Shown: positions 43,340-54,572 of the stretch, piece after piece
Numbering within the stretch: the first letter of the stretch is position 1
Layout: each line of letters starts with the position of its first letter
NCBI GenBank assembly: GCA_049578545.1
Contig: JBAUMF010000040.1
Span: 1 to 64,000 of the forward strand
DNA length: 64,000 nucleotides
DNA from: DASQBT01 sp049578545
GTDB lineage: Bacteria > Pseudomonadota > Gammaproteobacteria > Burkholderiales > Thiobacillaceae
Direction of reading: 5' to 3'
The notes under the pieces: model-generated
Seen by the model: the letters and a program-made list of their open reading frames with translations, nothing else
Told to the model about the DNA's origin: nothing
Database searches by the model: none
Translations under genes and position numbers: made by a program

Positions 43340-43406
43340 GGTGTTGCTCCTTATTGATTGAGTAGGGGTTAATCCAAAACACGACATTCGTGTTTGCCCT
43401 ATAACG

Positions 43407-43423
43407 AGCAGGGGGCGTGCCAA
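43407..43423 (-). promoter_or_regulatory. Sigma-54 promoter of pilA
   Basis: On the minus strand the bases read TTGGCACGCCCCCTGCT: GG and GC are separated by exactly 10 bases, as required for the -24/-12 elements of sigma-54 (consensus TGGCAC-N5-TTGCW). The start point would lie near 43396, about 57 bases before the pilin ATG. Pilin genes are known to use sigma-54 with PilR. The rest of the 43340-43841 spacer shows nothing else that I can support. Confidence 0.75.
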
Positions 43424-43841
43424 CTTTAGGCTTCAGCCCCGGCAAACCGCACAAATGGACTGCAATGGCCCGTCAATTCTGGAGTTTGGCGGATGGTAAA
43501 GATCCACGCCGGGGAAAAGGCGGGCGCTTCCATAGCGCAGGATGGCCGGCAACCATGCCCGGCAGGGCCTGAATGTGACGGTTTTTGTCATCTCTGTGAA
43601 GCAGGGCAGCGATGCAGCAAATCCCTTTCCTTCGCGCCCTGGCCCTGACAGGCGGCAGATACCTCCGCCGTCCTGCTGATTCGCCGCTCAAGGGCCAGCG
43701 CAAGGCTCTGCTGGATGATGCCCGTTTGCGCCGGCGGCCAGGCAGGAAAAGACACTGCAAGACCATGGCCTTGTAAGGGAATAAGTGTCCCGTTGCAAGG
43801 GCTGGGGCAGCTCAGCGAGGTGCTCGCGTTGAATGACGATT

Positions 43842-45290
43842 CTAGCCGGCACCGCCGAAGCCCATGAAGTATTCGCGGAACGTGTGAATCTCCAAAGCGA
43901 AGACGCCGCTGCCGGGCAGGGTGAGCGAAGCGGTGCCCCATGCTTCCTGCGTCGACCATGTTCCCGTCGCGACGTTCAGGCTACCTTCGTGGTATCCCCA
44001 GGGGTTACGCAGCACGACGTACTGGCGGTTGTTGGTTTCCCAGGTGCCGAGTATGGAATAGGCGTGATTGGCGACGAGGTTCGCGCCGGCGTAGTCAACC
44101 TTGTTGGGCGAATCGTCGCTGCTGCCCCAGGTCCAGGCGACCAGCGGGCTGGTTGCGCGTGCGCTGGAACAGTGGGACTGGATGGTCGACCAGCTGTCGT
44201 TGGCGTCCGCCCAGTGATACCAGGCGCTGCCGCCGGTCAGGATATGACACGCCCACGCCGCATCGCCGCCATTGAGGTGGCCATAGTCGGCGCCCGACGG
44301 AAAATCTGCGTTGCCGCCGCTGCGCCAGACGGCAACCGCCTTTTCGATCACGGCCGGCCAAAGCTCGCCCGCAGCAGACGACCTCGCGTAGATGTACCCG
44401 CCTCCGGCGTACTGAGGAACCTGCTCGCCTGTCCAGATGGGGAAGGTGAATGGAATGGTAAGGGTAATGAAGCCAAGCGGGATGGTGAGCACATCGGTGA
44501 AGTCAAAGCGGAAATCCGCATGGCCGGAATCCGCGTCGCCGGCGGACTCGACGTCGCCGGTCGGGTTCTCGCGCCGGATGCGTTCTGCCATCAACTCCGG
44601 CCGGGTCCAGGATACCGAGGCGAGCGCCGCAATCAGCCAGCAATCGGCGAGGCCACCCTGCACCGGCGACGTTGCGGTCGGAGCGCGAACGAAATACTCA
44701 CCCGGCAGGCCGAAGTTGAGGTCGCTCAGAATCAGATGCAGCCACGCGGGCGGGATGATGATGTATTCCCGGTCGAGTTTCCCAAGCGGTTTGCCAGCCT
44801 CGACGAGGGTGGCTTGACTCAATTCCGTCAGGCGCCCGGCGACCGCGAGTTCCGCTGCGCGCCGGCTCTGCTGGGGATCCGCCTGCCGCTGGCAAGGTTC
44901 GTTGAGTGTCTGCAGATCCTGGCCGATCTGATCGGCGATGCCGGCCGCGAACAGCCGGACATTCGTCGTTGCACCGCTGAGCACGCTGCGGCTGACCAGC
45001 CCGTGCTCAACCAGCAGTCGCGCTTGGGGCGCCTGATCGAAGAGCTTGTTGATATCGGTACGGCCGTCGACCTGCACCGGGCAGCGGCGATGGCTGAAGT
45101 CCAGCGGCACGCCAGCATAGACCGGTGAGCCGAATTTGGGATCGAACAGGTGATTGTGTGGCATACCAAGCAGCTGCTCCAGCATCTTCGGCTCGTTTTC
45201 GGACGACCAGTCAATGTGCCGGCCGGCTCGAAGTTCGGCAAGCGCGCGTGGGCTGGCGGCGCCGACATCGCGACGACTATCTCCAGGCAT
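43842..45290 (-). CDS. Calpain-like (C2 family) cysteine protease
   Basis: The 482-residue protein has the calpain active-site set: Q-G-G-L-A-D-C-W-L-I-A-A-L-A-S-V near 212-227 with the catalytic Cys, N-H-A-Y-S-I-L-G near 414-421 with the catalytic His, and L-R-N-P-W-G near 433-438 with the catalytic Asn. The region before residue 190 is of unknown fold. Between Cys and His is a long insert with hydrophobic stretches. There is no signal peptide or calcium EF-hand. AGGAGG lies ten bases before the ATG. The substrate is unknown; calpain-like proteases are sporadic in bacteria. Confidence 0.8.
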   Translation of the reverse strand: MPGDSRRDVGAASPRALAELRAGRHIDWSSENEPKMLEQLLGMPHNHLFDPKFGSPVYAGVPLDFSHRRCPVQVDGRTDINKLFDQAPQARLLVEHGLVSRSVLSGATTNVRLFAAGIADQIGQDLQTLNEPCQRQADPQQSRRAAELAVAGRLTELSQATLVEAGKPLGKLDREYIIIPPAWLHLILSDLNFGLPGEYFVRAPTATSPVQGGLADCWLIAALASVSWTRPELMAERIRRENPTGDVESAGDADSGHADFRFDFTDVLTIPLGFITLTIPFTFPIWTGEQVPQYAGGGYIYARSSAAGELWPAVIEKAVAVWRSGGNADFPSGADYGHLNGGDAAWACHILTGGSAWYHWADANDSWSTIQSHCSSARATSPLVAWTWGSSDDSPNKVDYAGANLVANHAYSILGTWETNNRQYVVLRNPWGYHEGSLNVATGTWSTQEAWGTASLTLPGSGVFALEIHTFREYFMGFGGAG

Positions 45291-46094
45291 GATGATTACC
45301 TCCTGTTTTTCCGCAGCATGGACCGGGTGGACCGTCCCGGGGCAATTTCGCGTGGCTACAACTGCTGGGTCCCACGCCTACCTATGCAATTCAATCTAGA
45401 CCTTCTTTTGACAACTGCCATATGCCCTTCGGTCTACAGTATTCCTTGTACTGGCGGAGATGTTCATAGCCTGCGTCCCGGGGACTGGCGTTTCCCCACC
45501 CCCGCTTTTGTCTTTCGTCCCTGATCCAGGAGCTGCCGCTGTCTGATGATCAGCCAGGCTGAACGGACTGAGTGACAGCGACCCGCAGCGTGAAGCGGAA
45601 GTCCTGATCGTGCAGGATCGCCCTCTGCATTTTTTGCGCTTCAGCCTGGTCATCCCTCCGAAGAATCCATCCGGGAACGGCACCTGATCGCAACGGGCAA
45701 GTAATTCCTTTGGTCGATCGAGCCAGGCTGATCAAGGGCTTCCATTTGGATAATTAATCTGGCTTGCGCCAAATCTGATGACCAGAATGTCCATATAGCG
45801 TGATTTCCCGGCAGATTCATCGTGCCGCGCCTTATAAGTGTTACGTAACCATATGATTTACATTAATTTAAGCGCTCTCTAAAGCAGCATTTTTGCTCCT
45901 TTTCAGTTTTCCTGCTTTGTCCAAGTTATTGATTTTCCGTTGAATTCGGATTCTGCCAAAATTTTTGGTTGCAAGCCTCACGCAACTTACTAGAATTTGT
46001 GCTCTGGTCTTTGCGCGAGCACAACAGCTTGTGTAAAACCCGGGAATTAGTTGTGAATAAGTTGTTGATCACCAGACCACTAGAGGAGAGGTCC
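45291..46094. other. Long spacer upstream of nrdA
   Basis: About 800 bases without a supported gene. From 45840 on it becomes AT-rich (CATATGATTTACATTAATTT), as expected for a promoter region of nrdA, but I cannot assign -35/-10 boxes, and no convincing NrdR box (ACACTATATATAGTGT-like) was found. A minus-strand frame near 45550-45735 might be a decayed gene but has no recognisable family. Confidence 0.4.
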
Positions 46095-49031
<2,937 letters not shown>

Positions 49032-49035
49032 GGCA

Positions 49036-49076
49036 AGCTTGGTTCTCCCCTCGCCCCGCGTGCGGGGAGAGGGGCA
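49036..49076. repeat. GC-rich palindromic (REP-like) repeat, copy at nrdA 3' end
   Basis: CTCCCCTCGCCCCGCGTGCG followed by GGGAGAGGGGCAAGCG is a palindrome of the same family as those around recX. It begins a few bases after the nrdA stop and may act as an mRNA end or stabiliser. Confidence 0.7.
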
Positions 49077-49125
49077 AGCGCCTCAATCGTTGCCGGTGCT
49101 GTCTATACCCAACCGTGAGCTGATC

Positions 49126-49739
49126 GGGGGTTGCCCGACAGCAAGTTCCTTTGCTTGCATCGCCAAGAAAAGGAACCAAAAGAAGACGACCCAGCTGCGC
49201 GGCCCTGCGGGTGCCTTTGCCAGTGGACTCAAGCCGGGCGATGCCGAAACTCGCTTCGCCACGTTTGAAAAGGAAGCGAAGCTCGAACATCCGCATCGCG
49301 GTAACCGGCTTGCTTCCACTGGCTGCAGCCACGCAGACAGGGACATGGCGGAGAGGTTGAGCGGCTTTTGATTTAACCCTTCGGGGCCGCCTCGGTCGAG
49401 GACTTGGATTGGGGAACAAGGTGAGGAATGTTCGGGCACGCTTAAATTGTTCAAGCGTGCAAGTTCCGAAGCCGCCCCGATCCAAGTCCTCGGACGAGAC
49501 AAACCGGTTTTGGTTTTAATCCCCTCTGAGCTGCAGAAGCCGAAGGGTGTGAGGCGGAATAGCGCGGCGCCGCATGTTTGAGCCCCGCCTCTTCTGCAAA
49601 CATAAGAGCGGGGCGAGTTCGACGCCGCCCGCCTGGAATCCTGAAGGCTGAAGGAAGCCGAAGGCCAGCGAAGCGGGGAGCGATTCTTTGGTTGCTTTCC
49701 TGGCAAGACAAGAAAGTAACTTGCCGCCGGCCAACCCCC
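49126..49739. mobile_element. 614-bp nested inverted-repeat element between nrdA and nrdB
   Basis: The left end (49126-49185: GGGGGTTGCCCGACAGCAAG then TTCCTTTGCTTGCATCGCC) and the reverse complement of the right end (49681-49739: GGGGGTTGGCCGGCGGCAAG then TTACTTTCTTGTCTTGCC) match over about 55 bases with substitutions. Inside, GAGGACTTGGATTGGGG (49398-49414) pairs with CCCCGATCCAAGTCCTC (49475-49491), and GCACGCTT (49436-49443) with AAGCGTGC (49453-49460). All have nearly the same centre, so the whole unit can fold on itself. No transposase or convincing gene is inside. It looks like a MITE-like or other non-autonomous repeat. Confidence 0.65.
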
Positions 49740-49776
49740 GGCATGATTTTGATGTTGAAGTTAGTAATTTAATGAG

Positions 49777-49792
49777 GTCCGATAAATCGGAC
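49777..49792. promoter_or_regulatory. Perfect palindrome before nrdB
   Basis: GTCCGATAAATCGGAC has 7-bp perfect arms around AA and lies 8 bases before the nrdB ribosome site (GGAGG at 49800-49804). It could be an operator or an mRNA hairpin near the translation start. It is not an NrdR box. Confidence 0.45.
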
Positions 49793-49813
49793 AATAATTT
49801 GGAGGCCATAACG

Positions 49814-50959
49814 ATGCTGAACTTTGAAGAAGACTACGCCACCCCTTCCCTGCGCCCGGAAGCCCCCACTGGGCTGCCACCCGGTCTGCGCAAGGACGCC
49901 GCTCCGGCCACGCCCGCTGCCGACCCTGCTCCCAGCAGCATGCGCCGCGTGCAGGCATCGGACAAGCGCGTCATCAATGGCGCGACCGACGTCAATCAGC
50001 TCGTCCCCTTCAAGTACAAATGGGCCTGGGAAAAGTACATTGCCGGCTGCGCCAACCACTGGATGCCGCAGGAAATCCCCATGGATCGCGACATCGCCAT
50101 GTGGAAAGATCCGACTGCGCTCAGCGAAGACGAGCGCCGTCTGGTCAAGCGCAACCTCGGCTTCTTCGTCACTGCCGATTCGCTCGCCGCCAACAACATC
50201 GTGCTCGGCACCTACCGCCACATCACCGCGCCCGAGTGCCGGCAATACCTGCTGCGCCAGGCGTTTGAAGAAGCCATCCACACCCACGCCTACCAGTACA
50301 TCGTCGAAAGCCTGGGCCTGGACGAAGGCGAAATCTTCAACGCCTATCACGAAGTCGCCAGCATCCGCGACAAGGATGAATTCCTCATCCCCTTCATCGA
50401 CACGCTGACCAACCCCAACTTCAAGACCGGCACGCCGGAAAACGACCAGAAGCTGCTCAAGTCGCTCATCGTTTTCGCCTGCATCATGGAAGGCCTGTTC
50501 TTTTACGTCGGCTTCGTGCAGATCCTCGCCCTCGGCCGGCAGAACAAGATGACCGGCGCGGCCGAGCAGTACCAGTACATCCTGCGCGACGAGTCCATGC
50601 ACTGCAATTTCGGCATCGACCTCATCAACACCATCAAACTGGAAAACCCGCACCTGTGGACCAGCGCGTTCAAGGACGAACTCAAGGCCCTGTTCCAGAA
50701 AGGCGTGGAGCTGGAATACAAATACGCCGAAGACACCATGCCGCGCGGCGTGCTGGGCCTCAATGCCTGCCAGTTCAAGGAATACCTGCGCTTCATCGCC
50801 AACCGCCGCTGCCAGCAGATCGGCCTGGACGAACTCTTCTCCTGCGCCACCAACCCCTTCCCCTGGATGGCGGAAATGATCGACCTGAAGAAGGAGAAGA
50901 ACTTCTTCGAAACCAGAGTCACCGAGTACCAGACCGGTGGGGCGTTGAGTTGGGATTAA
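49814..50959 (+). CDS. nrdB: Ribonucleoside-diphosphate reductase, beta subunit (class Ia)
   Basis: ATG 49814 follows GGAGG at 49800-49804; the frame extended to 49688 is part of the repeat element. The 381-residue protein has the diiron-site motifs: the first Glu region near S-E-D-E-R-R, E-E-A-I-H-T-H-A-Y-Q-Y near residue 155, and the late E-S-M-H-C-N-F-G with the last ligands near 258-265. The radical Tyr lies in the Y-Q-Y/Y-I segment. It supplies the tyrosyl radical to NrdA. Confidence 0.96.
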   Translation: MLNFEEDYATPSLRPEAPTGLPPGLRKDAAPATPAADPAPSSMRRVQASDKRVINGATDVNQLVPFKYKWAWEKYIAGCANHWMPQEIPMDRDIAMWKDPTALSEDERRLVKRNLGFFVTADSLAANNIVLGTYRHITAPECRQYLLRQAFEEAIHTHAYQYIVESLGLDEGEIFNAYHEVASIRDKDEFLIPFIDTLTNPNFKTGTPENDQKLLKSLIVFACIMEGLFFYVGFVQILALGRQNKMTGAAEQYQYILRDESMHCNFGIDLINTIKLENPHLWTSAFKDELKALFQKGVELEYKYAEDTMPRGVLGLNACQFKEYLRFIANRRCQQIGLDELFSCATNPFPWMAEMIDLKKEKNFFETRVTEYQTGGALSWD

Positions 50960-50993
50960 GCGGTCGATAGACGCGTTCTGGAAGGATTACGAC

Positions 50994-51671
50994 ATGGCTA
51001 GATGCACAGCACCAGTACTTGGCCATCGCACAGCGAGCGCTGCTGCGGCCTGCCCCGCATGTGGCGGCCGCTATCGCGGCTATGGCGGCTACGGGTCGTA
51101 CTCGTACCCGTCCTACCCCCCGTCGGGTAGCAGCGTCAGCGTGGGCGGCAGCAGTGTAAGGCCGAGATGGTCGCGAGCAGGTTCATCCGTGGTGTACACG
51201 TCTGCCGAGGTGCGGGCACTCACGCCGGTCCGCAACAGCGTCGAGAACCTAACGAAGCGGCCTGACCTTCGGGACGTCTTCCTCTGCCACGCGTGGGACG
51301 ACCGGCAGGGGGCCGCCAAGGAGCTGCACAATTTGCTCGAGTCACTTGATGTCTCGGTCTGGTTCAGCGAGAAGGACGTTGGCCTCGGCGTGCCGTTGCT
51401 CCGCGCCATCGACAAGGGCTTGGCGAACTCGCGAGTCGGGATCGTGCTGGTGACCCCCGCGCTGCTGCGCCGCCTCCCAGCAGAGGGAATCGCTGACAAA
51501 GAACTTTCGGCACTCCTCGCGCGTGACCGTCTCGTTCCCATTGTGCACGAGACGACGTATGAAGCTCTCCGCGAAGTCAGCCCTCTGCTCGGCTCGCGAA
51601 GCGGCCTGAGCACTGCAGAAGATACGATGGCAAATATCGCGGCCAAGCTCGCCGAGCTGGTTGCCCTCTAG
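50994..51671 (+). CDS. TIR-domain protein with N-terminal Cys/Gly-Tyr region
   Basis: The 225-residue protein has three parts. Residues 4-24 hold Cys4, C-P-A-C and nearby residues (a possible zinc knuckle), residues 25-60 are a low-complexity G-Y-G/S-Y/P-S-Y stretch, and residues 90-225 are a TIR domain: R-D-V-F-L-C-H-A-W-D-D near 93-103, V-S-V-W-F-S-E-K-D-V-G-L-G, and D-K-E-L-S-A-L-L near 165-172, where the Glu corresponds to the catalytic Glu of NAD-cleaving TIR domains. It may be an NADase of an abortive defence system, but no partner gene is adjacent. The start (ATG 50994) follows GGAAGG (50980-50985). Placement at the edge of a duplicated patch suggests acquisition. Confidence 0.8.
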   Translation: MARCTAPVLGHRTASAAAACPACGGRYRGYGGYGSYSYPSYPPSGSSVSVGGSSVRPRWSRAGSSVVYTSAEVRALTPVRNSVENLTKRPDLRDVFLCHAWDDRQGAAKELHNLLESLDVSVWFSEKDVGLGVPLLRAIDKGLANSRVGIVLVTPALLRRLPAEGIADKELSALLARDRLVPIVHETTYEALREVSPLLGSRSGLSTAEDTMANIAAKLAELVAL

Positions 51672-51783
51672 CTCTATTGCCCACACCGGAACTAAAGGGG
51701 CCAGGCTCGAATTAACCCACCCATGAAATAAATGCACCCATGAAATAAATGGGGTCAGGAATAAATGCAACCGGTAGTAAAAG

Positions 51784-52037
51784 ATGCCCTCAGTAACGCG
51801 CATACCCCAACACCAGCAACAACAACCCCAGCAGGGCCATGGCCGCGTAAAGGCTGACGCCGATCATCGACGGGGGCGCGTGACGGTTGGGTTCACCCAG
51901 ACGCAATGCCAGCAGCACCAGCCCGCCGGACAGGGCCAGGGCAAACACCAGTGCGGCATCGTTGTACAAAATGTGTTTGGGATAGTCGAACACCTGCTTG
52001 CCCAGCAGGCCCAGGCCCACCACGGCAATGCCGGCAT
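51784..52037 (-). pseudogene. Truncated duplicate of the 52246-52602 membrane protein gene
   Basis: From 51784 to 52037 the sequence repeats 52239-52495 almost exactly and would encode the last 82 residues (A-G-I-A-V-V-G-L-G-L-L-G-K-Q-V-F ... V-L-G-Y-A-R-Y). The 5' third, including the start, is missing and replaced by AATAAAATAAATGG-type low-complexity sequence. The open frame extends upstream only by chance. The rest of the 51672-52245 gap holds copies of AAAGGGGCCAGGCTCGAATT and a dsbB start relic. Confidence 0.75.
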
Positions 52038-52140
52038 AAAAATAAAAAATAAATGGAATAAAGAATAAAAAGAATAAATGGAAAAAATAAATGGGGTCAG
52101 ACACGATAACTAAAGGGGCCAGGCTCGAATTAACCCACCC

Positions 52141-52190
52141 ATGAAACATCCCAACCTCCCACTTCTGGCTCTCCATTGCGCTGGTGCGAC
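52141..52190 (+). pseudogene. dsbB 5'-end relic
   Basis: The bases ATGAAACATCCCAACCTCCC and following (52141-52187) align with the start of the complete dsbB at 55004 and the truncated one at 52811 (codons for I-P-T-S-L-F-W-L-A). A one-base loss has shifted the frame. The upstream motif AAAGGGGCCAGGCTCGAATT is shared too. The tail GACCTGCCCATTCTTCA resembles the tail after the second relic at 53038. Confidence 0.65.
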
Positions 52191-52245
52191 ATCCCGACAA
52201 CACCACGACCTGCCCATTCTTCACAACCAGCAGTAATGGACGGGC

Positions 52246-52602
52246 TCAGTAACGCGCGTATCCCAACACCAGCAGCAGCAGCCCCAGCAGGGCCATGGCC
52301 GCGTGGAGGCTGACGCCGATCATCGACGGGGGCGCGTGACGGTTGGGTTCACCCAGACGCAATGCCAGCAGCACCAGTCCGCCGGACAGTGCCAGGGCAA
52401 ACACCAGTGCGGCATCGTTGTACAAAATGTGTTTGGGATAGTCGAACACCTGCTTGCCCAGCAGGCCCAGGCCCACCACGGCAATGCCGGCATGCACCGC
52501 TGCCAGCGTCCGCGAACCGCGTCGATAGCGCACGCCCAGAACAACGAGATACAGGCCCAGCGCGACGGCTAGACAAAACAGAACGAGTGCAGCAAGGATC
52601 AT
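52246..52602 (-). CDS. Small integral membrane protein, unknown
   Basis: ATG 52602 gives a 118-residue protein; the frame extended to 52995 is antisense to dsbB sequence. It has four hydrophobic segments (M-I-L-A-A-L-V-L-F-C-L-A-V-A-L, then A-G-I-A-V-V-G-L-G-L-L, A-A-L-V-F-A-L-A-L-S-G-G-L, and A-A-M-A-L-L-G-L-L-L-L-V-L). No family recognised. Its 3' two thirds are duplicated at 51784-52037. Confidence 0.65.
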   Translation of the reverse strand: MILAALVLFCLAVALGLYLVVLGVRYRRGSRTLAAVHAGIAVVGLGLLGKQVFDYPKHILYNDAALVFALALSGGLVLLALRLGEPNRHAPPSMIGVSLHAAMALLGLLLLVLGYARY

Positions 52603-52810
52603 GTGTTTTCCCGAAACAAGGAGGACGTTACACGCATGGGGTCGACGGTTGAATGCGGCCGGATTGCTCGCAGCGCGCTGGCGAATTTTGCGCCCTTCCA
52701 TATATGGCGGCAAGGGCGCACCGCTGGCATGGGGAGCAAGGCTCAATGAGATTCCTGTTCGCCAGCGCTTTCCTGCAGAAATTAGAGGAACCAGGCTTGC
52801 ACAACCACCC

Positions 52811-52990
52811 ATGAACCGCATCCCAACCTCCCTCTTCTGGCTCGCCGTCGCGCTGGTCGGCATGGCACTCGTCGCCGGCAGCTTCATCATGGTGGCGTGG
52901 CTGAAGCTGCAGCCCTGCCCGCTGTGCATCGCCCAGCGCACGCTGTTCATGCTGCTGGGCGTGGTGGGCCTGTTCGCCTTCTTCGCACAC
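52811..52990 (+). pseudogene. Truncated dsbB copy
   Basis: The first 60 codons match the complete dsbB at 55004: I-P-T-S-L-F-W-L-A-V-A-L-V-G-M-A-L-V-A, and the redox motif L-Q-P-C-P-L-C-I-A-Q-R. After about 52990 the sequence switches to an unrelated tail (in another frame Q-P-D-K-K-A-T-C-P-S-F-I-P-K-D-D). The second periplasmic Cys pair is absent, so it would be inactive as DsbB. Confidence 0.8.
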
Positions 52991-53244
52991 GGCACCTATC
53001 CGATTTCAGCGAGGGACAGGTTCGCCAGCCCGACAAGAAGGCGACCTGCCCGTCTTTCATTCCCAAGGACGACGCGCAGCAGGCCGTGTGCTGAACTGCA
53101 TTAACGGGAAACAGCGCGCAGTTTGCTTCTTGCCACCAATGCTTCAACTCAAGTAAATTAGAACGGTCCTTGCGCAAATGTTCTGTGGCGTTGGCGATGT
53201 GTGAGGGCGTAAGCTAAACGCGGATTAACAACCACGGAGACGTG

Positions 53245-54138
53245 ATGGCTGCACCTGACAACCACAACATTGCCGTTTTCTGCGATTTCGAACATATAGC
53301 CCTTGGCATCAAGGAAGCCAACTACCCTGATTTCAAGATTCGTCCCGTCCTTGGGGGACTCCTGCGCAAAGGCAGCATTGTGGTCAAGAAAGCCGGCTGC
53401 GGCTGGGACCGCTACAAAGAGTTCAAGCGCGACATGCAAGAGGAAGCATTCGAGTTGATCGAAATTCCGCATGTGCGGCAGTTGGGCAGGAACTCGGCAG
53501 ATATCCCCATGGTGGCCGATGCGCTGGACCTCTGCGACGCCAAGTCGCATATTGATACCTTTGTGGTCCTCAGCGGCGACTCCGATTTTTCGCCGCTGAT
53601 TTCCAAGCTTAAGGAAAACGGCAAGAGCGTAATCGGCATTGGTGTACGCAGCTCGTCATCCTCGCTTTTGATCAGCAACTGCGACGGGTTCCTCTCTTGC
53701 GAGGACATCGTGCAGATCAAGCCAGGGCCGAAGGCCGCCGCGAGGAAGCCGGCAGCAACCAAACAGAGTGGCAAGGAGGTTGCATCGGCGCCCCACCTGA
53801 GCAGACGCAGGGGCCGGCCCTCGGCAGAGAAACCTGCCGTGGCAGAGGAGGCGGAGGGCACGCCCGAACTTGGCCTGGAGGAAAGGAAAAGCCGTGCCAT
53901 TGGAATCGTCGTGGGGACGGTGGTACCACTGGTTTCAGACGGGGGTGTCGAAGGCTCGATTCCGGCATCTACGATCAAGAACACCATCAAGCGGGTGCAG
54001 CCCGGCTTCAGCGAGTCCGAATACGGTCATGGCGCGTTTGCCAAGATACTGGACGACGCAAACAAACGCAGTGCGCTGGTGGCGGAAAGAAAGGAAGGCG
54101 GCGCCGTCATCGTCAGCCTGCCGACGTCAGGGGCCTGA
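53245..54138 (+). CDS. NYN-domain protein with C-terminal OST-HTH/LOTUS-like domain
   Basis: ATG 53245 follows GGAG (53235-53238). The 297-residue protein has an N-terminal NYN (PIN-like) nuclease domain, about 5-150: N-I-A-V-F-C-D-F-E-H-I (first Asp), D-I-P-M-V-A-D-A-L-D-L, and F-V-V-L-S-G-D-S-D-F-S-P-L (the last Asp pair), all metal-binding residues of the fold. A basic, low-complexity linker (165-205) leads to a C-terminal domain (about 215-297) resembling OST-HTH/LOTUS with A-F-A-K-I-L-D-D-A. Such proteins are thought to bind and cut RNA. It is surrounded by the duplicated dsbB copies. Confidence 0.85.
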   Translation: MAAPDNHNIAVFCDFEHIALGIKEANYPDFKIRPVLGGLLRKGSIVVKKAGCGWDRYKEFKRDMQEEAFELIEIPHVRQLGRNSADIPMVADALDLCDAKSHIDTFVVLSGDSDFSPLISKLKENGKSVIGIGVRSSSSSLLISNCDGFLSCEDIVQIKPGPKAAARKPAATKQSGKEVASAPHLSRRRGRPSAEKPAVAEEAEGTPELGLEERKSRAIGIVVGTVVPLVSDGGVEGSIPASTIKNTIKRVQPGFSESEYGHGAFAKILDDANKRSALVAERKEGGAVIVSLPTSGA

Positions 54139-54144
54139 ACCGCG

Positions 54145-54330
54145 ATGGAGAACGGCATGCAGGAAAAGCTCGCCAAGCTGCGCACCGCGCTGCAGGACCT
54201 GAAAAGCTCGGGCGTGCTGGCGAAGGGATACATGGCCGAGGCGGCACTGATCGCCACGGTGGCGCTGAGGGAGGAAATGATCACGGAAATCGAAAAGCTC
54301 AAGCAAGATAGAGAGAACGCCGGCAGGTAA
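54145..54330 (+). CDS. Small helical protein, unknown
   Basis: The 61-residue product is almost wholly helical and charged (K-L-A-K-L-R-T-A-L-Q-D-L-K-S-S-G, then L-R-E-E-M-I-T-E-I-E-K-L-K). It starts 7 bases after the NYN gene and is probably co-transcribed with it. No family is recognised. Confidence 0.5.
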   Translation: MENGMQEKLAKLRTALQDLKSSGVLAKGYMAEAALIATVALREEMITEIEKLKQDRENAGR

Positions 54331-54415
54331 ACCATCGAGCGGCGCGGTTCATGGAAGCAATAGTAGGGAGCAATACGTGGCATACCAAAGTTTTCCGTCA
54401 TTAAAGAGGCGAGCC

Positions 54416-54544
54416 ATGACCTACACTTGCTGCATGACTTCGAACTGCGCATTGGCCGAACAATGCGCGCGCCATGAGGACAATGCCGGCAAGTATCTGC
54501 TGCGCCGCACCTATGCAAATTTCAGTGAGGGGCTAAGCTATTGA
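54416..54544 (+). CDS. Short Cys-rich protein (42 aa)
   Basis: AAAGAGGCGAGCC precedes ATG 54416; the product has the pattern C-C-M-T-S-N-C-A-L-A-E-Q-C-A-R-H and ends with E-G-L-S-Y. Short proteins with a C-x4/6-C-x-R-H core and a C-terminal aromatic tail are common in phage and mobile regions. Too short for sure assignment. Confidence 0.4.
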   Translation: MTYTCCMTSNCALAEQCARHEDNAGKYLLRRTYANFSEGLSY

Positions 54545-54572
54545 CGCAATTAAGCGCCCCTCCAAGCCACCT

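Noticed and set aside
45396..45735. Minus-strand frames upstream of the calpain-like gene
   Set aside because: Two overlapping frames look vaguely protein-like (V-P-F-P-D-G-F-F-G-G, then F-R-F-T-L-R-V-A-V-T), but no family, start or ribosome site supports a gene.
45840..46094. NrdR boxes upstream of nrdA
   Set aside because: No pair of ACACWATATATWKTGT-like sites could be found by eye, although nrdR is present in the window.
49083..49706. Open frame of 207 codons inside the nested repeat element
   Set aside because: Its peptide follows the palindromic repeats, has no ribosome site, and such frames are typical of non-coding repeats.
50994..51671. Thoeris-type defence locus
   Set aside because: Only a TIR protein is present; no ThsA (SIR2-like) or other effector gene lies next to it.
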